Assembly (NCBI GenBank): GCA_937954195.1
Contig: CALFYR010000624.1
Coordinates: 1-6,268, forward strand
Origin: an uncultured Dehalococcoidia bacterium
GTDB lineage: Bacteria > Chloroflexota > Dehalococcoidia > Tepidiformales > Tepidiformaceae
Reading direction: 5' to 3'
DNA length: 6,268 bases
A program made the translations under genes and the position numbers. Of the stretch, positions 1 to 5,843 are shown piece by piece (position 1 is the stretch's first letter; every line of letters starts with the position of its first letter). The notes under the pieces were generated by a model. It did not search any database and was not told the DNA's origin. It saw nothing but the letters and a program-made list of their open reading frames with translations.

Positions 1-34
1 CGCGCCGATGGGACACCCCTGGGAACCGCGGCAC
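1..34 (-). CDS. hicA: HicA-like toxin, N-terminal fragment cut by the window edge
   Basis: Only 11 codons are visible, reading MPRFPGVSHRR from a GTG start at 34-32. This matches the usual opening of small HicA mRNA-interferase toxins (M-P-x-x-P-x-V-S-x-R/K), which precedes the dsRNA-binding-like fold with its catalytic histidine. The GTG shares its first G with the last base of the hicB TAG stop (sequence TAGTG), the tight coupling expected of a toxin-antitoxin pair. HicA toxins cleave mRNA and are held inactive by the partner HicB. Domain content, catalytic histidine and length lie outside the window. The identification therefore rests on the short N terminus plus the HicB neighbour. It is an inference, though a good one. 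Confidence 0.65.
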   Translation of the reverse strand, partial: MPRFPGVSHRR

Positions 35-243
35 TACACGGCGACCCTGACTTCTTCGACATGCTCGCCGGCAGTCCGTTCTTCTATTGCCGCCAAATAT
101 TCCTGGATCGCGTCGCGAATGTTGTCGAGCGCTTCAGCTTCGGTGCCACCCTGGGACCAACATCCCGGCAGCGCGGGGCATTGGACGCTGTACCCCTCTT
201 CTGATTCACGAAGGACGACCTTGTAGACAAGTTCCGTTGCCAT
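34..243 (-). CDS. hicB: HicB-family type II antitoxin (short form)
   Basis: A 69-residue protein that is almost entirely the HicB N-terminal domain. It begins with a beta strand (YKVVLRESEEGYSV, residues 7-20), followed by the family signature CPALPGCWSQGGT (about 22-34) and a helix EAEALDNIRDAIQEYLAAI (about 35-53). HicB antitoxins bind and block the HicA mRNA interferase. Many longer HicBs carry a C-terminal ribbon-helix-helix or HTH domain for autoregulation. This one ends about 16 residues after the helix and has no room for such a domain. The ATG at 243 lies only 12 nt after the stop of the upstream ABC exporter gene, with no strong Shine-Dalgarno, so it may depend on read-through from that operon or on a promoter inside it. 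The order is antitoxin first, opposite to the E. coli hicAB locus but common elsewhere. Confidence 0.88.
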   Translation of the reverse strand: MATELVYKVVLRESEEGYSVQCPALPGCWSQGGTEAEALDNIRDAIQEYLAAIEERTAGEHVEEVRVAV

Positions 244-255
244 CGACCAAGTGTA

Positions 256-2040
256 CTACGCGATGCGGACGGCGCGGCCGCTGGTCCACTGGCGGTAGAG
301 GGTGCTGTAGTAGCCGCCGCGAGCGAGGAGTTCGGTGTGGTGGCCGTCTTCGACGACCCGGCCGTGATCGACGACGAGGATGCGGTCGGCGTGTTCGGCG
401 GTGCTGAGGCGGTGGGCGATGACGACGCTGGTGCGGCCTTCGAGCAGCTTCCGGAGGGCCTGTTCGACCTGTTCTTCGGTGGCGGGATCGAGGCTGGAGG
501 TCGCCTCATCGAGGATGAGGACGGGCGGGTCGGCGAGGAAGGCGCGGGCTATGGACACGAGCTGCTTTTCGCCGGCGCTGAGGCGGGAGCCGCGATAGCT
601 GACGAGCGTTTCGTAGCCGTTCGGGAGGGTCATGATGAAGTCGTGGATGCCGAGGCGCTGGCAGGCCGCGATGACATCGGCCTTCGTGGCGTCCGGGCGG
701 CCGAACAGGATGTTCTCGCGGATGGAGCCGGTGAAGAGGAAGCCTTCCTGCGGGACCATGGTGACGCTGCGGCGGAGGTCGCGGTTGGCAAGCGTGCGGA
801 GGTCGTGGCCGTCGATGAAGACGGCTCCGTTTGTTGGGTCGTAGAAGCGGGTCATGAGCTTGGCGAGGGTTGACTTGCCGGCTCCCGTCGGGCCGACGAG
901 GACGACGTGCTGGCCGGGCGGTATTTCGAGGTTCACGTCCGAGAGGACCGGGCGGGCGGGGTCGTAGCCGAAGGTGACATGGTCCAGACGGATGCGCCCT
1001 TCGAGGTGGCCGTCGACCTTTGCCGGGTCCTCGGCTTCGGGGACATCGGGCTTGATGCCGAGGATGCCAAAGATCTTGTTCAGGGCGGCGCCGGCGCTCT
1101 GCACCATGTCGAAGACCTGCGAGAGGTTCTGGATCGGCTGGAAGATGAATTCGAGGTAGAAGACGAAGGCAGCGACGGTACCGACGGTGACGGCATCGCC
1201 GGCGACCTGGCGGCCGCCGAAGTAGAGGATGATGCCGATGCCGAGGCCGCTGAGCCATTCGACGAGAGGGAAGTAGAGGGCCGAAATGCGGACGGTGTAG
1301 ACGTTGGCGGCGTAGTTGCGCTCGTTGATTTCGCCGAAGCGTTCGGCGTTGTGTTGTTCGCGGGCGAAGGCCTGGACGACGCGGAGGCCGCTGAAGCTTT
1401 CCTGCATGTGGATCATCACGTCGGCGATGCGTTCGCGGACGGAGCCGTACGCCTTCTCGGAGTAGTGGCGGAAGATGACGGTCGCGATGATGAGCGGCGG
1501 CAGGATGAGCGCGGTCGCGAGCGAGAGCTGCCAGCTGAGCCAGAAGAGGATGACGGTCGCGCCGACGAGCGTGAGCGTGGACTGGACGACGATGAGGAAG
1601 CCGTTGTTCAGGACGTCGTTGATGGTGGCGACGTCGCTGGTCATGCGGGCGACGAGGCGGCCGGCGTTTTCGCGGCCGAAGAAGGCGAGCGACATCTTCT
1701 GGTAGTGGGTGAAGAGGCGCATGCGGAGTTCGCGAAGGAAGTCCTGGCCGATGCGATTGACGAGGTAGGTGCTGAGCGCCTGGAAGAGGTAGACCAGCAC
1801 GATAAGGCCGAGGAAGAGGGCGCCGGCGAGGACGAGGGCGTCCTTGTCGCCATTGGCAACGCCTTCATCGAGGGCGTACTGGATAACGAGCGGCTTCGAG
1901 AGGCCGGCGGCGGTGAACAAACAGATGGCGAGCGTGGCGAGCGCGATGGCTCGCCAGCGGGGGCGGAGCATTTGGAGGGCGCCGCGGATGCCGTTCTTCG
2001 CTACCGGTTCATCCGGGAGTGCGGTGACGTCGTCGCTCAT
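256..2040 (-). CDS. ABC exporter half-transporter, catalytic subunit B of a heterodimer
   Basis: A 594-residue fusion of a six-helix type-1 exporter membrane domain and a nucleotide-binding domain, acting in the cytoplasmic membrane. Hydrophobic segments lie near residues 31-53, 68-90, 147-167, 170-192, 253-275 and 285-303. The NBD shows A-loop Y359, Walker A GPTGAGKST (383-391), Q-loop Q431 (VPQEGFLF), signature LSAGE (487-491), Walker B VLILDE with catalytic E512, D-loop SSLD (515-518) and switch H543. Walker B is intact, but the signature departs from LSGGQ and the usual exporter X-loop (TEVGERG-like) reads TLVSYRG. This is the usual pattern for the catalytic partner in heterodimeric exporters such as TM287/288, BmrCD or LmrCD. 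The start overlaps the stop of subunit A in ATGA (2037-2040), implying translational coupling. The substrate (drug, lipid or peptide) cannot be told from sequence alone. Confidence 0.95.
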   Translation of the reverse strand: MSDDVTALPDEPVAKNGIRGALQMLRPRWRAIALATLAICLFTAAGLSKPLVIQYALDEGVANGDKDALVLAGALFLGLIVLVYLFQALSTYLVNRIGQDFLRELRMRLFTHYQKMSLAFFGRENAGRLVARMTSDVATINDVLNNGFLIVVQSTLTLVGATVILFWLSWQLSLATALILPPLIIATVIFRHYSEKAYGSVRERIADVMIHMQESFSGLRVVQAFAREQHNAERFGEINERNYAANVYTVRISALYFPLVEWLSGLGIGIILYFGGRQVAGDAVTVGTVAAFVFYLEFIFQPIQNLSQVFDMVQSAGAALNKIFGILGIKPDVPEAEDPAKVDGHLEGRIRLDHVTFGYDPARPVLSDVNLEIPPGQHVVLVGPTGAGKSTLAKLMTRFYDPTNGAVFIDGHDLRTLANRDLRRSVTMVPQEGFLFTGSIRENILFGRPDATKADVIAACQRLGIHDFIMTLPNGYETLVSYRGSRLSAGEKQLVSIARAFLADPPVLILDEATSSLDPATEEQVEQALRKLLEGRTSVVIAHRLSTAEHADRILVVDHGRVVEDGHHTELLARGGYYSTLYRQWTSGRAVRIA

Positions 2041-3788
2041 GATGCGATCGCCTCCTGCTGGCCGAGGACCTCGCGGTAGCGCGGGGAGTTGCGCATGAGT
2101 TCGGCGTGGGTGCCGGTGGCCGCAACGGCGCCTTCATCGACGAGGACGACCTGATCGGCGAGGGAGATGGTGGAGAGGCGGTGGGAGATGATGATGGTGG
2201 TGCGGTCCTGCATCACTTCCTTGAGGGCAGAGCGGATTTCTTCTTCCATGCGGGCGTCTACGCTGGAGGTCGCATCGTCGAGGATGAGGATGCGGGGTTC
2301 CATGAGGATGGCGCGGGCGATGGCGATGCGCTGCCGCTGGCCGCCGCTGAGGGAGAAGCCCTGTTCGCCGACGATGGTGTCGTAGCCGTCTTCGAGCTGG
2401 GTGGTGATGAACTCGTGGGCGTGGGCGAGGGCGGCGGCCCGTTCGATCTGCGCGTCGGTGGCGTCCAGGTTCCCGTAGGCGATGTTGTTCCGGACGGAAT
2501 CGGAGAAGAGGAAGGTATCTTCGAAGACGATGCCGATGTTGCGGCGGAGTTCTTTCAGGCGGAGTTCGCGGATATCGGCGCCATCGATGAGGACGCGGCC
2601 ACCATCGGTGTCGTAGAAGCGCGGGAGGAGGCGGGCAACGGTGGATTTGCCGGAACCGGTAGCGCCGACGAGGGCGACGGAGGTGCCGGGGGCAACGCGG
2701 AGGGAGAAGTCCTGGAGGACAGGGCGGCCTTCCTGGTAGCCGAAGGTGACGTCGTCGAAGATGATTTCGCCGCCGCCGGGGGGCAGGTGGCGGGCGTGGG
2801 GGCGTTCGGTGACGCTGGGCTCTTCCTTGAGCACATTCCAGACGCGGGCGGAGGAGACGGCGGCACGCTGGCCGGAGGCGATCATTTCGCCGAGTGATTG
2901 GACGGGCCAGGTGAGCATGGAGAGGTACTGGATGGCGGCGACGAGCTGGCCAAGGGTCATTTGCCCTTCGATGGCGAGCCAGCCACCAAAGCCGAGGACG
3001 ACGAGCTGACCGAGGCCCGGCAGCAGGAAGAAGAGCGGCCCATAAATGGTCCGGAGGCGGACGACCTCCATGGAATCGGCGTGGACCTTGTTGGCGACCG
3101 TCTGCATTTTGGCGATTTCGTGGTCCTGGCGGCCGAAGGCGCGGACGAGGCGGGCGCCGGCGATGTTCTCTTCGGTGGTGCTGGCGACGGCGGCGAGATC
3201 CTGCTGGACGCGTTCGGTGCCGGGGCCGAGGCGGTTGAAGAAGCGCACGCTGAGCCAGGTGACGAAGGGATAGACGGCCATAGCGAGGAGGGCGAGGGTC
3301 CAACTGGTGCTGACGAGCAGGACGAACGCGCCGATGGCCATTAGGAGGTAGGCCGAGTTGATGGGGATGTTGACGAGGAAGGCCTGGATTTCGTGGAGGT
3401 CCGCGCTGCCGCGGGACATGAGCTGGCCAGTGGCAGTGCGGTCGTGGTAGTCGAAGCTGAGGCGGTTGACGCGGTCGTAGAGTTCGTTGCGGAGGTCGGC
3501 CTCGATGCGATAGCTGGTGCGCATCGCGTAGTAGCGGCGAAGCCCGGCGAAGGTGGCCTGGAACGCGACGACAACGACGAGGGCGATGACGAGCTGGACG
3601 AGGAGGCCACTATCGCGTTCGACGATGGCGTTATCGATGGTGTAGCCGGTGAGGAAGGGCGCAACGAGGCGCAGGAGGCCCCAGCTCAGCCCGGCCCCGA
3701 AAGCGATGGTCAGGATGAGCCACTGGGCCCGCATATGCCGGAGGATGAGATCCCTGCCGGCGCGCAGGTCTAAGTGTTCGTCGGACAA
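2037..3788 (-). CDS. ABC exporter half-transporter, degenerate-site subunit A of a heterodimer
   Basis: A 583-residue membrane-domain/NBD fusion and the first gene of the exporter operon. Hydrophobic segments lie near residues 22-43, 62-82, 143-160, 164-182, 250-272 and 280-300. The NBD has A-loop Y351, Walker A GATGSGKST (375-383), X-loop GEQG (474-477), canonical signature LSGGQ (480-484), Walker B ILILDD, D-loop SSVD (508-511) and switch H536. Two key positions are altered: the catalytic Walker B glutamate is D505, and the Q-loop glutamine is E423 (VFEDTFLF). It should therefore lend a working signature to subunit B while its own Walker A/B forms the weakly hydrolysing site. The start is TTG at 3788, chosen because AGGGGG stands 4 nt upstream; the next Met is residue 19, just before the first membrane helix, with no better ribosome-binding site seen. 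The cargo is unknown. Confidence 0.95.
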   Translation of the reverse strand: MSDEHLDLRAGRDLILRHMRAQWLILTIAFGAGLSWGLLRLVAPFLTGYTIDNAIVERDSGLLVQLVIALVVVVAFQATFAGLRRYYAMRTSYRIEADLRNELYDRVNRLSFDYHDRTATGQLMSRGSADLHEIQAFLVNIPINSAYLLMAIGAFVLLVSTSWTLALLAMAVYPFVTWLSVRFFNRLGPGTERVQQDLAAVASTTEENIAGARLVRAFGRQDHEIAKMQTVANKVHADSMEVVRLRTIYGPLFFLLPGLGQLVVLGFGGWLAIEGQMTLGQLVAAIQYLSMLTWPVQSLGEMIASGQRAAVSSARVWNVLKEEPSVTERPHARHLPPGGGEIIFDDVTFGYQEGRPVLQDFSLRVAPGTSVALVGATGSGKSTVARLLPRFYDTDGGRVLIDGADIRELRLKELRRNIGIVFEDTFLFSDSVRNNIAYGNLDATDAQIERAAALAHAHEFITTQLEDGYDTIVGEQGFSLSGGQRQRIAIARAILMEPRILILDDATSSVDARMEEEIRSALKEVMQDRTTIIISHRLSTISLADQVVLVDEGAVAATGTHAELMRNSPRYREVLGQQEAIAS

Positions 3789-3792
3789 GGTT

Positions 3793-3798
3793 CCCCCT
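3793..3798 (-). promoter_or_regulatory. Strong Shine-Dalgarno supporting the TTG start of ABC subunit A
   Basis: Read on the minus strand, AGGGGG is followed by AACC and then the TTG at 3788. This G-rich, well-placed site is the reason to accept the rare TTG start instead of the internal ATG at residue 19. Immediately upstream, ACCCC-ACC-GGGGT (3811-3799) can form a small hairpin. Its CCCC arm could alternatively pair with the GGGGG of this site, which would hide it. Confidence 0.6.
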
Positions 3799-3836
3799 AC
3801 CCCGGTGGGGTGGCAACGCGGGACGGAACGAAAGGT

Positions 3837-3859
3837 GGCCGCGCCCCTGAAACGCGGCC
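3837..3859 (-). terminator. Possible terminator or leader hairpin
   Basis: GGCCGCG and CGCGGCC form a perfect 7-bp, all-GC stem around a 9-nt loop. It lies about 60 nt past the GNAT stop codon and about 50 nt before the ABC exporter start. On the minus strand it is followed by ACCTTTCGTTCC, which is only mildly T-rich, so it is not a textbook intrinsic terminator. It may instead be part of the exporter mRNA leader. In GC-rich DNA a 7-bp stem can also arise by chance. Confidence 0.3.
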
Positions 3860-3871
3860 TGTATTGGTTGT

Positions 3872-3899
3872 AACGCCAGCGCGCGTTGAACGGTTAACC
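3872..3899. repeat. Palindrome and short inverted repeat, possible operator
   Basis: GGTTAACC (3892-3899) is a perfect 8-bp palindrome. Next to it, AACGC (3872-3876) and GCGTT (3883-3887) form a 5-bp inverted repeat with a 6-nt spacer. Both stand upstream of the ABC exporter operon, where a repressor could bind near a promoter. No regulator gene lies beside it in this window, so the function is a guess. Confidence 0.25.
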
Positions 3900-3921
3900 A
3901 GTGCGGAGAAATCGCGGGTTT

Positions 3922-4470
3922 TCATACCGCGGGGTCATCGCGGAGGCGGCTGAAGAGGACGAGGTCGTGCAGTTGACCGGCGCGGAACTGGGCTTTGCGG
4001 GCGACGCCTTCGCGGGTGAAGCCGGCTTTTTCGAGGGCGCGCTGAGAGGCGACGTTCTCGATGTCGGTGGAGCCTTCGATGCGGGTGGCCGTGGTGGTTT
4101 CGAAGAGATAGTCGACGAGGAGGCGGATGGCTTCGGGGCCGTAGCCCTGGCCGCGGCCTTCGGCGGCGAGCGAAATGCCGAAGGCCCAGGCGCGGGATTC
4201 GGGGTTGGGGCCATACATGGCCGGGCGCCAATCGACGGTGCCGATAGCGACGCCATCGGAGATGCGTTCGACCATGAGGGTGCCGTGGTCTTCTTCGATG
4301 AAGCGCATTTCTTCGGCGGTTTTCATCTGGGATTTGAAGGGCTGGCCGAAGTCGTTGAAGACGCCCATTCCATCGGCGATGTTGAGCCGCCATGCGTCGA
4401 GGAGGGGGACGTCATCGATGGTGGGGATGCGAAGGCGGAGGCGGGGTTCAGGCACGGTCGAAGAGGGCAT
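3922..4470 (-). CDS. GNAT-family N-acetyltransferase (RimJ/RimL type)
   Basis: About 182 residues, the usual size for a single GNAT domain of the RimJ/RimL group, which transfers acetyl from acetyl-CoA to a protein N terminus or a small amine. The N-terminal strand RLRLRIPTIDDVPLLDAW (about 10-27) is typical. The acetyl-CoA loop, motif A, is at about 98-113 with R105-G-Q-G-Y-G110 followed by PEAIRLLVDYLF. The family's ENVASQRALEKAGF element is at 138-151. The substrate cannot be predicted. The start is uncertain: ATG at 4470 overlaps the Uma2 gene by 23 nt, while GTG at 4455 gives 177 residues and an 8-nt overlap and begins right at the conserved strand. Neither has a clear Shine-Dalgarno, which suggests coupling to Uma2 translation. 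The frame stays open upstream to 4773, but that part is antisense-like low-complexity sequence inside the Uma2 gene. Confidence 0.9.
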   Translation of the reverse strand: MPSSTVPEPRLRLRIPTIDDVPLLDAWRLNIADGMGVFNDFGQPFKSQMKTAEEMRFIEEDHGTLMVERISDGVAIGTVDWRPAMYGPNPESRAWAFGISLAAEGRGQGYGPEAIRLLVDYLFETTTATRIEGSTDIENVASQRALEKAGFTREGVARKAQFRAGQLHDLVLFSRLRDDPAV

Positions 4471-4999
4471 CCATGTCGATGGTGACGCCAGGAATGGCAG
4501 AAAGCTCGACCCGGCCGCCGGTGTGGCGGGTGGCGGAGTAGGAACCGTCGGGGGCGCGGCGCCAAGCGTCGAGTGAGTGTTCGAACGGATGGAGCAGCCA
4601 GATTTCGGCATCGCCGCGCTGCTGGTACGCGGCGAGCTTGCCGGTGACGTCGTATTCGCCGGTGGTTGGAGACCAGACCTCTGCCACGAATGGGAGCGCC
4701 TCGTGGTAGGACTCAAGGACATCGTGCTGGCCACGGAAGCGGGAGGCGAGGGCCGCGGGAACGACGAAGACATCGGGAATCACGTAGCTTGTCCCGGCGG
4801 CAACGCGGCTCTGGTCGCAGCGCACGTGGAAGTCGCGGTGGTTGACCTGCGACCGAATGGCGAAGGCCAGTTCGAAAGCCATGTCGTAGTGCTCCATGGT
4901 CATCGGAGGCTTCTTCCGAAGGCGGCCTTCAACGAGTTCCCACTTTTCGGAGGGTTCTTCGAGGGCGAGTTGCTCGTAGGTCTTTGTGGAGACGGCCAT
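4448..4999 (-). CDS. Uma2-family (DUF820) putative PD-(D/E)XK endonuclease
   Basis: A 183-residue protein with the layout of the Uma2/DUF820 family, a restriction-endonuclease-like fold expanded in cyanobacteria, Chloroflexota and similar bacteria; its cellular role is not established. Visible family features are the N-terminal YEQLALEEPSEKWELVEG (8-25), the P75-D76 motif (YVIPDVFVV) supplying the first acidic residue, E107 in AEVWSPTT, and K121 in KLAAYQQRGDAEIWLLHP. These put the presumed D-E-K triad in the right order. The C terminus carries the usual beta-rich end finishing in GVTIDMDALF. The ATG at 4999 is chosen because GGAAAG lies just upstream and the protein then begins as other members do; an ATG at 5053 would overlap dapB. 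Nothing nearby indicates a target or a transposon. Confidence 0.9.
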   Translation of the reverse strand: MAVSTKTYEQLALEEPSEKWELVEGRLRKKPPMTMEHYDMAFELAFAIRSQVNHRDFHVRCDQSRVAAGTSYVIPDVFVVPAALASRFRGQHDVLESYHEALPFVAEVWSPTTGEYDVTGKLAAYQQRGDAEIWLLHPFEHSLDAWRRAPDGSYSATRHTGGRVELSAIPGVTIDMDALFDRA

Positions 5000-5030
5000 A
5001 GCTTTCCGCTCAAGGGTACACCACTGCGGA

Positions 5031-5810
5031 TCACTCCAGACCGAAGAGGGCATCGAGGCCGACGACGAGGTGATCGACGTTCATGACTTCGCGCGTGGCG
5101 GCGATGACGCCGGGCATGAAGGAATCGCGGCCGATGCTGTCCTGGCGGATGCTGAGGGTTTGGCCGAGGCCGCCAAAGATGACTTCCTGGTGGGCGACCA
5201 GCCCCTGGAGGCGCACGGAATGGATGGCTATGCCGCCGAGATCGGCGCCGCGTGCGCCGGGGACCGTCTCGGTATCGGAATCGCGGTGGGAGAAGGGTTT
5301 GCCGCGGGCCGCGAGCATACCTTCGGCGGTGGTCTTCGCCGTGCCGCTGGGCGAATCGACCTTTTGGTCGTGGTGGAGTTCGATGATTTCGGCGGTATCG
5401 AAGAAGCGGGCAGCCTGGCGGGCGAAGTACATCATGAGGACGGCGCTGATGGCGAAGTTGGAGGCGACGACGGCGCCGGTCTTGCGGGCCGCGGTCTCTC
5501 CCTTGAGCCATTCGATGAATTCGGAGGGGAGGCCCGTTGTGCCGATGACGGGCCGGACGCCGTGGGCGAGGGCGGCTTTGGCGAGCGTGGGAGTCCAGGC
5601 GGCGTTGGTGAAATCGATGACGGCATCGGCGGGGACGGCGGCGAAGCAGGCGGCGGCATCGTTGTAGAGGGGGATGCCTTCGAGGGCGCCGGGTTCGGCG
5701 AGGCCATCGACGTAGGCGACGGGGGACATGCCATCGGCGGCGAGGACGGCGGCCGCCACCTCGCGGCCCATCTTCCCGGAGCCGGAAATCACAACGCGGA
5801 GATCACTCAT
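5031..5810 (-). CDS. dapB: 4-hydroxy-tetrahydrodipicolinate reductase
   Basis: A 259-residue cytoplasmic enzyme that uses NAD(P)H to reduce 4-hydroxy-tetrahydrodipicolinate in the lysine and meso-diaminopimelate pathway. The Rossmann domain opens with GSGKMG (10-15) and continues through VIDFT (64-68) and the GTTG loop (90-93). The catalytic and substrate-binding segment ELHHDQKVDSPSGTA (144-158) holds H146-H147, K150 and the PSGTA loop. The late segment IHSVRLQGLVAHQEVIFGG (196-214) and SFMPGV (230-235) are diagnostic. The segment usually reading APNFxxG is here ASNFAIS (116-122), a small departure. Length is within the family range, and the ATG at 5810 places the GxGxMG loop normally. It lies 33 nt after the nuclease gene and 31 nt before Uma2, so it may be co-transcribed with them. 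No dapA or asd is next to it here. Confidence 0.97.
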   Translation of the reverse strand: MSDLRVVISGSGKMGREVAAAVLAADGMSPVAYVDGLAEPGALEGIPLYNDAAACFAAVPADAVIDFTNAAWTPTLAKAALAHGVRPVIGTTGLPSEFIEWLKGETAARKTGAVVASNFAISAVLMMYFARQAARFFDTAEIIELHHDQKVDSPSGTAKTTAEGMLAARGKPFSHRDSDTETVPGARGADLGGIAIHSVRLQGLVAHQEVIFGGLGQTLSIRQDSIGRDSFMPGVIAATREVMNVDHLVVGLDALFGLE

Positions 5811-5843
5811 AGCGGGACATAGTACATCGGGGAGGGCGGTGAC

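Larger units (their letters stand above)
3789..3921. other. 133-nt intergenic region between the two gene blocks
   Basis: This is the only gap longer than about 35 nt in the window. It separates the GNAT stop from the ABC exporter start, so it should hold the end of one transcript and the beginning of the next. It contains an 8-bp palindrome, two stem-forming inverted repeats and a hairpin beside the ribosome-binding site. On the minus strand, TTAACC or TTCAAC followed by TACAAC or CAATAC could serve as weak promoter boxes, but none matches the consensus well enough to annotate. No small ORF or RNA gene is evident. Confidence 0.6.

Noticed and set aside
907..2079. 390-residue plus-strand ORF opposite ABC subunit B
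   Set aside because: The translation is a low-complexity Asp/Glu/Gly/Ala string, the usual antisense shadow of a GC-rich gene. The minus-strand frame has full ABC exporter motifs.
2106..2897. 263-residue plus-strand ORF opposite ABC subunit A
   Set aside because: It has the same acidic, glycine-rich shadow composition and no recognisable domain; the opposite strand encodes a well-conserved NBD.
2134..3303. 389-residue minus-strand ORF in another frame of ABC subunit A
   Set aside because: It is made almost only of Arg, Pro and His, typical of an out-of-frame reading of GC-rich DNA.
3860..3915. A defined sigma-70-type promoter for the exporter operon
   Set aside because: Candidate boxes such as TTAACC and TACAAC match poorly and the spacing is off (19 nt), so no promoter is annotated.
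3922..4773. Longer 283-residue version of the GNAT protein
   Set aside because: The extra N-terminal 100 residues are Ser/Pro/Thr-rich and lie wholly inside the Uma2 gene; the GNAT fold begins near 4455-4470.
4448..5053. Longer Uma2 reading starting at 5053
   Set aside because: It would overlap the end of dapB and adds 18 residues not typical of the family; the ATG at 4999 has a GGAAAG just upstream.
4986..5822. 278-residue plus-strand ORF opposite dapB
   Set aside because: Gly/Asp/Glu-rich shadow; DapB motifs on the minus strand explain the region completely.
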